64,000 nucleotides of DNA from Phyto melanocephala (taxonomy: Eukaryota > Arthropoda > Insecta > Diptera > Rhinophoridae): NCBI GenBank assembly GCA_941918925.1, contig OW799234.1, forward strand, positions 133,156,895 through 133,220,894, written 5' to 3'. Every line of letters begins with the position of its first letter. Position 1 is the first letter of the stretch. The notes beneath the pieces are model-generated. The model ran no database searches. It saw only the letters and a list, made by a program, of their open reading frames with translations, and was not told the origin of the DNA. Positions 35,001 through 49,041 of the stretch are shown here, piece after piece. The position numbers were made by a program, and so were the translations under genes.

Positions 35001-38000
35001 TGTAAGTTTTATATCTTTCTTAAAAATTCTGGATCAGGAAAAGAACCAATAAATTGTGAACACCAAATCGACAACAGGGAAAAAGATAATAAAATATCAA
35101 AATATGTTTTAAGTCGTTACACTCTCTGTTGTTTTTTTCTGCTAACTTTTTGCAACAACAATATGTATCAACACATTCTACCAAATCTTACCTGCTTCCA
35201 AGAGCGCTTCTAGAAGACATGATTTTTGTATGCGATGTCTCTCTTCGTAGGTCCCCCTTAACAGCTAATAAGTGCCAATTTCATCCCTGCCAAGAACAGC
35301 TTAATCATGCCCTCCACTTACGCACTGCTGAAAAAGGTAGCACCAAGTAAGAGAGATAAATATAAAAAAAATTACTGAAATAAATTAGTCAAATTTTTTT
35401 AACTGCTAAAATAATTAGCAGTACAGAAGATGGCTTTTTTTCGTTTTTTTTTACACACATCTTGTTGGTGCAAGTGTTAGTAACAATGTGAATGTGAATG
35501 AAAATTACTTAACCAATTTTCATTTGGTAATTTTTTTAATAAAATCGGTTGCATAAGGTGAATGTAAACTGCGTAACAAAAAAAAATCAACTTGCCTATT
35601 AATATATACGATTAAAAAACGGCTTCAGATAAGGTTTTAATATTTTTATAAGATTAATAAGTTTTTATATTTTTGAAGTATTTATAGAAGAGTTAAAATA
35701 GGAAATATGCAAGTCGACTATTTCAAACATTTGTCGACACTTTTACTTAAAAGGGGTATCAAATCTTGTTTTTAACACATGACATCATTGTGTTTATTAG
35801 TTTTTTGTTTGTGTTTTTGCACTCCTTTAAATAACAAAAAAATATTTACATACAATATACATACACACATATTTAAAATAACCCAACATAATTTCTATGA
35901 AAAATTTAAGACTTCATTAGTCTTTACTCCCAGCTGCCATTCAGTTCTGTTGTTTAGTTGTTATAGTTACTTCTTCTGTCAAAACTTACCTGTCTTACTT
36001 TACAAGATAAAAATATACAATATAAAACAAGAAATTTGTAATGTACAACTTTACAAACTCTTGAGTTTGTGGATGAAGGAGGAAGAAATTACCGAATATA
36101 GTCTATATTTAACTCTCACCTATAAACTGTTCTGTTCTGTAGTATGTTTTCGATATACAATATTGATATTAAAAACTCAGTTATCATTTCGTGATATTGA
36201 GCACTAGTAAAAGTCACTTGTTGCCTAGTTGTAGGTTTAAAAATGCCTTCAGCTCAAAAAACACACCGAACAGTGGTGCGTTGTGGATGCATTTGATTGT
36301 TAATAAAGCTATCAAGGTGAAAATGTGCTTAGTAAGATTGTAATTATGCGTAACCATTCAACGAACTCTGTTCGCTGTGCATGGATCAAAGAATTTGTTA
36401 TATTTTCAATTCTTGTCCTGGACACCGAAATGATGTTTCTGAGCGACCATTGCTGCACTTTAGATTCTCCTCACAGTCATCAATAATTCAAAAATATTGT
36501 TAAACTTGCAATATTTTTTATTATTAAAAGCGTATTGTTCTCTGTAACGTTCAATTTTACTAACTCTAAACTGTCAGCTGGTAAAATGTTGCGATAATTC
36601 ACTGTAAAAATGTGGGCATTAAAGTTTATCGTTAGTTGTTAATAACATTAAAACAACTCAATAGAGATGTCAAAGCAAAAGTTAATTCATCATAATATTG
36701 ACGCCACATACAAATACACATCTTGTTGTGTCAACCACGACATCTAGAACAAGGATGAATGTAAATATATGAATATCTAGTTTAAATAAGTAAAAAAAAA
36801 ATAAACATTTGGCACCTGGTTAATTTTGAAACATAAACAAGATGAGAAATTTATCTGCCAGTCAGTAATTTAGCTATTTGTTGTGAGTACACAAATATCA
36901 ATTAGTTATATGAGAGTACGAACAAGTTTAATTTGGTGGAAATATACATACATATTTCTACCGTCAATGACCTTTAGCCTTGCCAAAGTTTTCTGAGTTG
37001 TTGTTTAATATTAAATAATTTCAAAAAAAATCTAATTTATATTATAAATGATTAAACAATAAATATTAACATGCTTATATACATACATACATACATACAT
37101 ATAATGTGTCTGTCTAAAATTTAATTAAATAAATGAACATATTTTTATTGTTATTATTGATGGTGACAAACTGAAAATACTAAATAACTAATGTGTATAA
37201 TATGAAAAGAAAAATTATGCATTCTTTGCACGTTTTCTGCTAAGCAGCTTCCTAATTAGTTTTACTCACTTAATGCACTTCCTAATGACGCACATACTCT
37301 CTCGTTCGTAATGACATAAGCGCGTCAAAGCGGCTACAACAGCGTGAAATGGAATAAATATCTAGAAATGCATAAATTTTATCCACACAATAAAGTATTT
37401 AACATTCTGTATGTCAAAAAATAATAATAATAATTTTGTTTGTAAACGAACCAAAATTACACAGAAAATTACAAACATTATTCCCATGCGATTGCCTTAA
37501 ACATACTGAAGAAGAAGAGCGTGATTTGCGTATTGAATTTAAAACAATTTATGTAGTTATTTTTAATTTGCTAAACTTGGCTTCTCTTTTGTTATTTTTG
37601 TTTTGAACATTTTCAAAATTGGTACGTAGTAAATGGCTAAAATTAACATTATTTAATTTTTTTAAATTTTTTTTATACTAGTTAAAAGCCCGGTTCACGT
37701 CGCTTGCTCCTTTTATAAATATAAATATTTTTATTGTTTTCCTTATACCATACGTGCATACATGTAAATATATGTATATGTATTTAAATATATTCGGTAC
37801 AATTGCAAAGCTGTTATAGTGTAACCGTATTGTATACTATTTACTTTACAAAAGTGTGTATGTATTTGTTTTTAATAATTAATATTTTGAACTTATTTTG
37901 AAGCACATCAATTGTGAAAAATTATTATGCATTTATAAATGTATTTTTTTTTATTATGATTTAGAAAACGAGAAAGTATAATTTATTTTGCAATATTTTC

Positions 38001-39779
38001 AAAATTTTCAAATACACAAAATTTTAATACACAAAACATTATATTCATACTAGAGGGGAGTTATAAATATAACAATATATAGTTTGTAATTGTGATATTT
38101 GAATACTTCAACAATCGAAAACTTGAGTATTTTATATGGGCGTAGTTTGGTATTAATCTAAATGATATTGATAATTGCTATATTGCCATTATATATAACG
38201 TTATAGGCTCGATTAATTATTTTGTTATTAATAAATAAAAAAAAAATGTTTGGTTACTGTTTTTACTCGTCACTTAAAACAACGTTTTTTTTAATAAAAT
38301 TTTCAAAAAATGCTTTCTTATAGAGTATAGGTTTCAAATTACAGTAGTATTGTATATATATGTATACTTTTTAGCTAAGGAGGTTTAAACTGAACAATAA
38401 TAGATACATGTATCAATTGGTAACTTTAAAAATTATATGCACGTATAAGTAGTATACTAAATCAAAAACAGTTACATCTAAAAACATCTCAAAACATCCC
38501 ATATATTTACAGCTCCACAGTACAAAAAAACCTCAGAATCAAGTGTAGTTTCTTTTTATTTTGTGCTGTTATTTTGAAAACAGAACAGAAATGAAAAAAA
38601 GAAGAAGAGTAGGCTTTATGTTATTATTAAAAATTTAAATATTTTAGGCACAACTTTAAATTATGCCTAATGAAACTTAACACTCTTGTAATCAATTGTG
38701 TTAAAACTAGAAATAAAATTGTTTTGGTAAAATAAAATTCTCGTTCTGTGAAAGATTTTGCGCTCATATCATATTGTGTCGCCATACCTTTTACTATACA
38801 AAATTTCTTCATTTCACAGAACGAGAATTGACCCTCTGCTCAATTGTCATAACTTGTAAATACAAGTGAAAAGTAACATTAAAACATGTATAACGGTATT
38901 TTTCCAGTTAAAGTAGAAAATATTTTTTTCCTGGTAGTTAAAATACATTCCTTTTAATGGTTAATAAGAAAGAAAAAAAAAGATTTGAATCAATTTTGAG
39001 TTGTGACTTTTTTGATTTAGTGTGTGATATTTACATATACATATAGAAAATTAACAAAAATATTTGTTTAAAGGTGTTTGCTAGGGTTATTTGGTTTTCA
39101 AATCACGTTTCAAGATCGAGGTAACAACATGGTTAAAACAGAAAACACAAACAACCAAATCTGCAAGACATTTTAAACAAAGAAAACATTTTTTAAATGT
39201 CTATGCATCACGTTTGCTTGAGTTTTCCGTAGAACGCAAAATGTCGCCAGATTTAAAAACCGGCGGCATTTAAACAACACCAAAAAATTTTATTTACAAT
39301 TTTTTTTCTTCTTTTTTATATTTTTAATATTTTTATTTAAATTATTTATGTGATCGTTGTTTATTCGTTTATCGTTTTTTGTTTGTTTATTTAATTACTT
39401 TAAATTTTAAAAGGGGTTTGTTGTAGAAGGTTGGCAATAAAATTTTTTGTTAAGTGTAAAAGGATTAGAATTGTAAAACACAATTATCCTCTCATCATTT
39501 CCAAAAATATCGGTTTTTTTATTGATCACATGCCGTATTTTATATTTATCTTTCTTATTAAGTATTTACAAAATTATCTAGAATTATGAAGGTGATATAT
39601 TTCAAAATTTAATACTTTTTACTTCAAATCGAAAATGGTTTTACCCAACTTTTTTTTTAAGAAAAAATTAATGAATTTAAATAGGCTCAAAAAAAGGTTT
39701 ATTTAATAGTTTTATTTATGTTTGTAAATATATATTTACATACATATGTATGTACATTCGTATATCTTCTTCTTAATTT
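32094..39779. other. 7.7 kb without a supportable gene
   Basis: The ORFs at 33033-33251 (minus), 33872-34129, 34691-34903, 35129-35350, 35779-36207 and 39091-39273 were read individually; none shows a domain, splice-consistent context or conserved motif that I recognise. 36240-36480 has a more balanced base composition than its surroundings and could be a transposon fragment. The region may be intronic to the gene at 52.8 kb if its first exon lies upstream. Confidence 0.45.
38736..38829. repeat. 18-bp perfect inverted repeat with 58-bp spacer
   Basis: AATTCTCGTTCTGTGAAA (38736-38753) and TTTCACAGAACGAGAATT (38812-38829). It could be a tiny MITE or a stem-loop; nothing else identifies it. Confidence 0.7.
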
Positions 39780-40760
39780 GTCAGTTCGCTTGCGAATATA
39801 AAATAAAAACATTGTAATATAAATATTTTAATAAATTGTGTAAGAATTTTTATGTTAAATTTAGACGGATCTATGACAATTATGTGCGAAACAAAATATT
39901 GGCCAAATGTATGCCATTTTATTCGATGATCCATATTTTCAATGACGTTAATATTACGTCGTATTATATCATAATATAGCTCTTGAATTGTTTTTGGCGT
40001 ATTGACGTACACTTTTGCTTTTAAATATCCTTAAAGAGAGAAGTTCAATGGTGTCAAATCACATGATCGTGGCGGCCAAATAACATCACCACAACGTGAG
40101 ATAACACGGCAATTAAATTTATCGCGCAAAAGAGTCATTGTTTCGTTGTCTGTGTGGAAATTGACAGGATGGTTCCTGTTGGAACTACATATCGTCAAGG
40201 TCCATTTCCTCAATTTCTGGCCACAAGAATTCTGTTATCATCACCATTCACGATAACTGCTTGACCGACCTTATTTTCGAAGAAGTACGGTCCGATGAAG
40301 CCACCAGCCCATAAATCGCACTTAACAGTAACTCTTTGTGAATGCTTTGACATTTGCCTATTACATTGTTAACGCATTCACTGAGGTGAAAGTATGACTC
40401 TTGTACTGAAGATGATTTTCTTTGTAAACCATTCGGCTTTTAAAATAGTCAGTAAGCTTCAGCTCTTGAGTCAATTAAACCTTGTCAGCGTGTAAATTCA
40501 AATCTTTATTCAAAATTCGCATCACTGATGCTCGTCAGATGTTCAAATGTTGGTTTTTTCACAACAGACCCAGTTTACTGAAATTTGGCACAATTCTTTC
40601 GATTGTGGACAAATTTGGTCGATTATGCTGAACAAAAAGTCATAGAGTGCATTTGGATTTGAATGCTCATTTTCGTAAAAGGCTTTAACAGTCTTACCGC
40701 GCTGCTCAGTTGTGTATATCTCTATAAAACAAAAGAAAGTGTTAAAATTACACAAGTCAA
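39780..40760 (-). pseudogene. decayed mariner/Tc1-like transposase (DUF4817 plus DDE type)
   Basis: Conserved pieces appear in order along the minus strand, in different frames. Near 40700-40600: EQRGKTVKAFYENEHSNPNA, the DUF4817-type helix-turn-helix start. Around 40360-40210: QRVTVKCDLWAGGFIGPYFF and GQAVIVNG.D, the catalytic core. At 40213-40031: FHTDNETMTLLRDKFNCRVIS then WPPRSCDLTPLNFSL. At 40012-39900: YVNTPKTIQELYYDIIRR. This matches the layout of insect transposases often annotated as DUF4817/Tc3-like. Frameshifts and stops separate the pieces, so no active enzyme is encoded. TIRs were not located. Confidence 0.8.
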
Positions 40761-40769
40761 ATCATCTAG

Positions 40770-42180
40770 CCTGCTGATCGATAAAGTTTGTTAATGTAAT
40801 TGTCAAAATTTGTTTAATTTGCCTTAATTTTGTTTATTTATGCCAACGTTGGAAATAAATATTTAAGAATATCATCCTAGATATATAAACTCACCTTAAC
40901 ATATGTACATCATGTTCAAATACCTGCCTTGTTATAAATTCGCCTCGCTTAAATTTCTATAAATATGCTTACATTTCTTACCCTACAATTAACTTATAAT
41001 TAATAAATCTTTTCTCTCTTTTAATACTGCTATTTTTTGCTATGTCTAAAGTGGTATACTAGTTGATATGGTAGTAGCTGTTGTTTCTATAAATATGTTT
41101 TTATGTAAATACTTGAAAAACTATCGAACAACTGTTGTGAAATTTTATTAACATATACTGAACTATTTAGATATAAAATTTATCGTGACTTTCATAAAAA
41201 TAAATAATTTTCTTGAAATTTCCAATACTTTTAAGTTTATCTTACTTAATAATTACACTTTAGGCTTTAAAACATTTATTCACTTCGACTCTCTGGAAAT
41301 AATAACAATAATAATATTATCTCCTTATACAACACCCTTTATTTAAGTGATATTCCTGATAATAATTTGTGAGGAATTTTTGTAAAAAGTTGTATGTAAG
41401 CAGGTCTGTTTCAAATAATGTACTTAATCGATAAAAATGGATTGATATGTATGTTGAATGCTTTTTTTACTTTTTTGGTGGTGTATGTGTTATTTTTGGC
41501 CAAGTCTTGCCTCTTTTGTCAATTTGTTGCATTATATAGTATTAACGGCATGTACAGTTAAATAAATTGTAAATGTCATGACATTTAAACATATATTTTT
41601 TTTTAATTTTGTAGTTTCTTTCATACTTATAATGATTTATTACAAAAAGCATCAAAAGTTATAAGATAAATTAAAAAAAAGTGTTTTCCATAGAATTATT
41701 TTTGCTAATAAAAAAAGTGTCAATATTAATTAAAAAGTTAAAAGCAAATTGAATAGAACGCAGTTTTTTGCCAAAGATAGTTTAAGGTATTTATTTATGA
41801 TTAAACTAGCTTAATAATTAAGCAACAGATGATTATTAAATCAGGGGACAACAGAGCCTTAGAGAGGGAAGTTTTGAAGTCAACTTTAACAACATTTTTG
41901 ATTAAACGTTCTTGTAAAGAAGAAATAAGAGGAATTGGTAACATGAAAATTGGTTTCTCAATTTTGAGAAAAGACGTTTGTGAGAATTTATATTTGTTTT
42001 TTTTTTGGTTTACTTTTAAAATTTTAAAATATTTTTTTTAGTAAATATTTATTAAGTATTGAGAATGATTAGAGCATAATATTAATAATAAAATGAAAAA
42101 TACATTTTCTTCACTTTAATGTTCCTATTCACTTTAAATTTAAGGTTTGATAATGATCATTTGATATAATTTGATTTTCT
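40770..42180. other. no gene recognised
   Basis: AT-rich. The 70-codon ORF at 41829-42041 has no recognisable features. Confidence 0.5.
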
Positions 42181-42181
42181 A

Positions 42182-42487
42182 AAGGAGCTAATACACGGCA
42201 TGTTTTTTACATCTGACTTGTCAAATTCTCCTAATACAAACCTGTCGTGTGTTACCTTTAAAATATTGCTTCTGTAAAAAAAACATGTGTTGAAACATCT
42301 GACAGAATTTTAATTAGAGTGCGATCTATTTTCCTCTGTCAAAACATGGACATCAGCCGTTGGCAGAAATCTCTGCTGCTGCAAAGCAGTCAGCGTAAGA
42401 GTACAATTTTGACAGACATGTAGATAACCATATGTCTCACAAATTTTAAAGTCAGATGTAAAAGACATGCCGTGTATTATAGCCTTA
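42182..42487. mobile_element. ~306-bp TIR element (MITE)
   Basis: The left end AAGGAGCTAATACACGGCAT, continuing GTTTTTTACATCTGACTT, is matched inversely at the right end (AAAGTCAGATGTAAAAGACA then TGCCGTGTATTATAGCCTT). TIRs are about 38 bp. The internal minus-strand ORF of 60 codons (42310-42492) runs into the TIR and is not a gene. Confidence 0.75.
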
Positions 42488-42489
42488 AG

Positions 42490-43300
42490 CAAATATTCTA
42501 ATTAATTTTTGATTTTTCAAATTCATTATTTAAGATTTCTGCTCTCAACATAAATATTAGCACTAAAACTTGAAGCATTGTTTCCATACTGTTTCGGAGA
42601 ATTTTCTAATTGTAGAAAGGTCATCATACACGAGTGATTTATTTGTGCTCGACCTCTTGTTACTTGTGAATGTTGAAAATATTTAGTTTCTTATGAATTT
42701 TTCGATGTATTAGTGGGGGCCTGTGCGTGCACATTTCACAATTTTTACATTTTAGTTTATTACGCAACATCAAAGCCTACCAGCAATTTTCAATTGAATT
42801 CATTGAAATTTTAAAAGAAAATAAAATGTCATTCGGTAAAGCAAATGTGAAAAACATGGTAAAATAAAATTAGGTAAACTCGTTAGCACAGCTTATCGAC
42901 AGCTGTTTGGGCCAAATTGTTAAAATTAGTGTTTATTGATTGTTTACATTTAGGCAGAGGCCATTTCATAAAAAATTCAAAACAGCGTTATAAATCTACA
43001 TATTTTTTGTTAAAGAACTATACTTTTAATCTTGTGCAATAGCGGAATAAGTTTCTTTAATAATAAAAATAAAATTATTGTGTACAATTAAAAGAAAGAA
43101 ACATTGATATATAAAATTTTATGTGAGTGTGTGCAAAAACAAATGCTAAGAAAAAATATAAAAAATAAAAAATACAGGAATGGAAAAGTTAATAACATTT
43201 AAAATTTAAATTAACATAGTTCTTAGAATCTTGCTCATTAATACATATATTAAACTTTAAAAATTTTTGCTTAAAAATACATTTTTTATCACTTTTAATA
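42490..43300. other. no gene recognised
   Basis: AT-rich; nothing identified. Confidence 0.5.
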
Positions 43301-43303
43301 AAA

Positions 43304-43677
43304 CAAGGCATATCCATAAGGTATATGCAATGGCGAATTGATACAACAAAGCAACTTTTCAGGGGATGTTTTATGTCAAGGCCATTTCGTATATCAGGGA
43401 TGGAAAAGTTGTTTTTACACATTAAATATAATAAAATTTGATCAATAAAAGGATATAAATTTTTTAAACACATTATTAATGGCGCAAAAGCAACAAATAT
43501 ACATACATTTAGCACATTTATTATCAAAAAAGTACACTCAAGTTAATTGTTTAATGCCGAAACCAAAATCACATTTCCTCTCCCTGCATTAATAAATGAA
43601 AATGGCGAATTCAACCAATTTTGACAAAAAGTTTCCCCATCAGCTGGGCTGATAATTTCACCTGTATGAATTCGCCT
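43304..43677 (-). repeat. ~375-bp interspersed repeat, inverted partner of 51452-51829
   Basis: Nearly full-length match in inverse orientation to 51452-51829: shared blocks include 'aaggcatatccataaggtat', 'caaagcaacttttca', 'tatatcagggatggaaaag' and 'tgtatgaattcgcctt'. The minus ORF at 43189-43527 (112 codons) lies largely inside it and is not coding. Confidence 0.75.
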
Positions 43678-45011
43678 TGTAATTAAATATATTTATAAAA
43701 AATTGTGATACCGAAAAAACTTTAAATTTCCATCCCTGACATACTTTACCGAAAAATATAAATATGACAGTTCAAAACTTGGTACAAAAAATTGCATGTT
43801 GTTTTTGTTTTTGTTGTATTGACGAGTTTTCTTGTACCAAAAACGTAACCATCATAACTTATGGTTTTCATAGGAGCCGTTTGCATGCACATAGATTCAT
43901 GTTATCTTTTAAATTTTAAATATAAATTAGCTCCTTTGTTTTGGAAGAAATTTTGTTAAATACATTTTATGTAATTTGATATTTCTTTTCCTAAAAGAGA
44001 AAAATGATTCTGTTAAAAAACACTCTCAGCTTGAATTATTTTTATTTAAATTTTTGTTCGGATACATTTAAACTGAGTTGCAAGACCATTAAGTGTTTGT
44101 TTATTTAAATTGTAGAAAATCGTAAATTTGTAAAGTTAATACGCTTGATTTGCGTACCTTCACAAATTTTTTTCAAAATAAGTTAATTGTGAAGCAAAAA
44201 CTCTTGGCGAAAAAAGAAACATTTTTTTTTGTTTAAGATACCTAATGTTACCAACCGACGGTTGGCGAAATATTGATAATAAATAGAGATATTTAATAAA
44301 AAAATGTATGGAAATCAAATAATAATTATTAAATCTGACCTCAGGCTTAAAGAATATATTCTACAATATTAAAAAATTTTAATAAATACAAAAATTTTAA
44401 TAAATTACAAAATCTGTTCGGATTAAAATATTGTTCGAAAGAAATGGGTGAATTCATTCACCTTAAGAAAATTCATGTATTGGAAAGAATTTTTTTAATC
44501 TATTCTTTTGTATTATGTGAATTTTTCCTTAAATAAAATTTACAATTTGAATTATTGTTTTTGCGTTTTACTTTTCTTAATTCATTAAAGTAAATAATTA
44601 ATAATTATTTGTTAAGAAAAACAAAAGGAATTTATTTCTACATATTGCGGTTGCTTGTTGGCTGCTGCTAATTATTGCTTTTTTATGATGTGGTTACTAC
44701 ATGTTAATTTTGTGCACACATACATGTATACAAATACAAGTAATTTAAGTCAGGTGTTAACTAAATATTAATAAAATTAAACAGGCTCAAATTAAAAGTT
44801 TATTTTATTATTTCTGAGCAGGTTAAGAATTAATTAGTTAAAAAAAATGTACTGGAAAAAATGCTCTAGATTTTTTTAAGAAACACAATTAAAACTATAT
44901 TAGGGGAAAGTTGAAATGTGTTCTAAATTGTATTCAATTTGATTGCTTTTTCATAAAAGATAATTTCAATACAAATAAACCAGTAAACATAAATTAGTGA
45001 CAATAACGATT

Positions 45012-45150
45012 GATCCTAGGCGAATTCATACAGCTAATATTATTAGCGCAGCTGATGGTAAATACTACTGTCAAATTTTAAATATAAACAATTATAATTA
45101 GTATTTGACAGGGTGCGCCACAGCGAATTTGGCGTTGTATATGTCGGATA
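45012..45150 (+). repeat. diverged fragment of the 375-bp repeat family
   Basis: 'aggcgaattcatacag' followed by '.gcagctgat' and '.tgtcaaa' matches the start of 51452-51829. A second 'gcgaatt' block follows at 45122. Confidence 0.5.
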
Positions 45151-46734
45151 AACACGTTTTAAATCAATCAATATGTTCACTCGATTACTGAAAGGTATTT
45201 TTTTAATTTTTTGTTGAACTGTACTGGTTTCCTTACACCCAGAAAACAGAATAGCACATTCATTGCCAATCGAATGGTTCAGTTCCTGCAATCGACTTTT
45301 TATTTTTGATTATAAAATTTCAATTGCAAGCATCATAATTTATTACTGCTGACTACATATTTATTTTCCGAAACTATTTTCTGTACATATAACCGTAAAA
45401 TTCTACTGTCACAACTAAACTATGCGACTGGCCACAATTGCGGTACTCACAACCGATACTGTTTTCTCTGTGTAGGTTTACACAAAATTCTATATAAAAT
45501 GTCAACAACAGCATTCGATATCGATCGAAGTTTTCTCTTGTTTTTGGTATAAAAATTCGAACAAGAATTATTAAGTTTTCGATCCATATCAGTAGAAATT
45601 AAACAAATATATTGATGATTATCAATTGTAAAATAAATACGCGTTGTCAATCTAAAACCATAAAATTCTACTTTAAATAAGAATTCAAATTTCAACACTT
45701 AATTTTTGTTTATCTACATATATTAAGGTAAATAGGAAATTTTAATGTTTTTTTTTAAACTAATTCAGATTGTATGACGTTGATCGTTTTTTGTTTTCTC
45801 TTTATTTTTGTTCTATATCTTTGATGTTTTTTCTTAACCTTTTTTTTAGCACTTTCATATAAACAAAAAATGAAATGACATCAGTTAAAGAAAAAATAAC
45901 TCAATCGTTAATCGAAATGTTTGTATTGTGTCCTGAATTTTAAATGTTTTTTTACTGTAATTTGTTTTATAACTTATTTGTTTTCAAATATCGGGTGTTT
46001 ATTTGTTTCGCCAAAAATGTTTTCTGTTTCAGTCGATTTCACAATTCTCGGTTGGTTAAAAGCTTGCTGGGTTTGACAATTAATCGTTTATAGACTCGTG
46101 TTGGAGTATTGTTTGCAAATTATCTGAAATTGTATTTCCTTTTATAAAAAGGAACACAATGTTTCACTTGGGTCTCAAAGTGTGGGTATTAGAAGTGCCT
46201 CTTGCTTCCGGCACTTCCCTTTTCTAACTACCTGCGTTTTTTTTTATTTATTTTTAATGGGTAATTTTATTTGCGCTTTTTAAATTTAATGGTTATGTGT
46301 TTAAACAATTAGTAAAATTATCAATTTTTTCAGTTAATCGATCTATCGACTATAGTGTTGCAAGAAAGTTAATTTTTATACATTTTTTTTAAAGACTACA
46401 TATTTGATATTCTTTAAAGAGAAGACGATTGTTTTTAGAGTACGAACTCTTTATTAATACAAATAAAACTAATTTAATGAAACAACAATTTGTTGTACAA
46501 TTAATTTAACATAATAGACTTATTAACTGACTACTTCGTTTGTGCAATAAACCAAAAATCAATGAGAATTTAAAAGCCATTATTGTTGCCAAAATACGGT
46601 CATTGTAGTTACATTTAAACGTTAACACAGTAAAATTATGTTTCGAATAAAGCTTATTTCCTTCATCATAAAAACGTTTTTATGTGCATTATTTTTAAAG
46701 TTTTTTGCCACAGAAAAAAATTAAATAACTATTA
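45151..46734. other. no gene recognised
   Basis: AT-rich. The minus-strand ORFs at 45043-45291 and 45447-45698 have no family resemblance and no supporting splice context. Confidence 0.4.
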
Positions 46735-48617
46735 AACAAGTAAGAGCACTATATTCTACTATATATACTATATTATATATTTATACCCACCACCAATTTT
46801 GTGTACATTTAAAGCACAATATTTATTATTTTAATAATCATTATGGAATAATCTCTTTATAATAAAACATGTATCACTTTGTTTGTAGAGGGTAGTTCAA
46901 TTTTAAGGGCCCATGTTGAAGGTGAACTACACCTAGTTTTTAAATTTGTTTTCTGCATTTCACTTGACATTTCTCAATCTCAAACTTACTCAATTTGATC
47001 CGTGGAAAGATACGCAAATGAGCAACGCGTTAAAGTTATTCAGGTTTTTTTTTTTAAATGGGTGTTCAAATCAAAATGCATTTTGTGCACTTCGTAATTC
47101 TTTTGATCAACATAATCGTTCAAATTCGTCCACAATCGGGAGAATTGTAAATAATATTTAAATTTCTGCAAAACAGGTCTGTATAAAATGTTAGAAAATC
47201 TGTGAATGCCTTCTTAGTTCGTTGAATGGGAACCATTGCTGGTTTTTGCGATAGTGTGGCAAAAGAGCAGTCAACCTCGACTCATCATCATGCCCAACAA
47301 TTGAGCATCAACATTGTGATTGAAAATTTGGAGCATCAGATAGAGGAGTGGTGCCACGGATGGGGGGGCCATTTGGCCGATATTTTGTTAAATACATAAT
47401 TGAACCATACAAATAATATAATTTCAAAAAGAAATAATTATAATTTCCTAAATAATTTGTGTTTTATTTAAATTCAACATCGGTTCTTAAAATTTAACCA
47501 CCCTTTATAACTTCGATATGCTACTAAAATGCTTTTGTTAATGTAGTCTTTCAATGAAAGTGGGCGTAAAAAAAGGTGTGTCAATAAAGTTTCTGCCAAT
47601 ATATACAACTTAAGAATTTTAATGTAGTCCTTTATTTTCCCAAAAGTTTGTCAATAGAGAAACTACATGAATTTAAGATAAACCGTTATATGGGAGATAG
47701 GCGTTAAAGTGGGCGTGTCTCCTAAACTTTTTGGCACAACAATTGCATTGATAAGAAGGATATACGTAGCAAATTTGATCATCATACCTCTAATTTTGGC
47801 GGTTTTATGAGCTTTTAAATTTCATTAACGGTAGATAACGTGAATAGTGGGCGTTATAGTAGGCGTGCCAAAGTTGTTTTGCTAATGAGTACAACCTAGA
47901 TGCTTCAGTATAGTCCTTTATTATTCCAAAATCTATATTAATAGAGAAATTATATGAATTTTGGGTAAAACGTTATATGGGAGGTGGGCGTAAAAGTGGG
48001 CGTGGCACATTGATTACAAAAAAGCGCTTCACCAAAAAGCAAAGTGTGCAAAATTTCAGAGTCGTACATATAATTTTGTTGCTTTTATGACGTTTTTGTT
48101 TTTAAATATACCGAAAAATACACTGTGCGGTATAAATTTTCGTACATTTTGATCGATAACTCCTCTCTTAATGCATAGATTTAGATAATTTTCGGGGAAA
48201 AGTATTGTTTTTACTCAGGAAATATATATTCGAAGTTTCATGAGTCTACGTTGATGCGTTTGGACACAATTCCATTTTATTCGATGTTCGAAGGACACGG
48301 TTTTTTCGACCTACTCTTGCTTTACGAGCTATAACTCTCTTCCCAATATCCCGATTTAGCCCATTTTCAATACCAAACAAACCTTGTCTATAAGAAAGAT
48401 TCTGGCAAAATTTGAGCCCCCCAGCTTTTTCGGTGCGACCTCTATCGTGCTTTCAACAGACGGACAGACGAACGGACATAGCTAGATCGTCATCAAATCA
48501 AACCCTGATTCAGAATATATGTACTTTATGGGGTCTAAAATGGATATTTCGATGTGTTACAAACGGAATGACAAAATGAATATACCCCCACCATTTTTTT
48601 GGTGGCGGGTATAAAAA
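46735..48617 (-). mobile_element. copy B of the ~1.8-kb TATACCCACCACCA repeat family
   Basis: Inverse orientation relative to 29853-31645: the tail 'acaagtaagagcactatatt' and TTATACCCACCACCAA are at the left, and TTGGTGGCGGGTATA at the right (48599-48613). Inside are several 'ttatatgggag.tgggcgt' blocks (47680-48010) and 'ggacagacgaacggacata'. A mariner transposase relic interrupts it at about 46.99-47.37 kb. Confidence 0.7.
46990..47370 (+). pseudogene. fragment of a DUF4817-type mariner transposase N-terminus
   Basis: NGCSNQNAFCALRNSFDQHN and RSNSSTIGRIVNNI are readable at about 47059-47160 and correspond to the helix-turn-helix of the same transposase type as at 40.7 kb. After a frame change, MGTIAGFCDSVAKEQSTSTH and HHAQQLSINIV continue to about 47320. 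The catalytic domain is absent. Copy A of the surrounding repeat lacks this sequence, so it is a nested insertion. Confidence 0.65.
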
Positions 48618-48801
48618 GAAAACACCCGATAATTGTGTTTTACAAAAAAATGAATACAAACATAATTTTATTATTTTATTTTATTAATAATTATTTAATT
48701 TATGACTTTAACAACAATCCGCCTACATTTTTAACAAAAAAAAAATTCCGCAAAAAATCGTCAATAAGTGCAAATAATTTTAATAAATTATACATACATT
48801 T

Positions 48802-49041
48802 CGTTGGTCACAGGTAGAAAGGGCCTAACTCGTATTTTTACGCAATTGGGGTTTTCAGTGCTTCCAATACATTTCATAGAAATACACCTTGATACAAAAA
48901 TCCAAAACATTAGTAATAAAAATAACAGTTTTACAAACAATTTTACAAAAGAAATTACATGATGATAAATGTACATTTTTAATTACGTTTTTGCTTTCTC
49001 CTATAAAGTTTGAGTTAGGGCCTTTCTACCTGTGACGAACG
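48802..49041. mobile_element. ~240-bp TIR element (MITE)
   Basis: The termini CGTTGGTCACAGGTAGAAAG (left) and CTTTCTACCTGTGACGAACG (right) are inverted repeats; matching continues to GGCCTAACTC/GAGTTAGGGCC with one mismatch. A faint relative is at 6155-6240. The three overlapping ORFs here arise from the palindrome. Confidence 0.75.

Noticed and set aside
35779..36207. 142-codon ORF on the plus strand
   Set aside because: AT-rich, C/F/Y/L-driven composition, no recognised domain, no splice or promoter context.
43189..43527. 112-codon minus ORF
   Set aside because: Most of it lies within a 375-bp interspersed repeat whose other copy (51452-51829) does not keep the frame.
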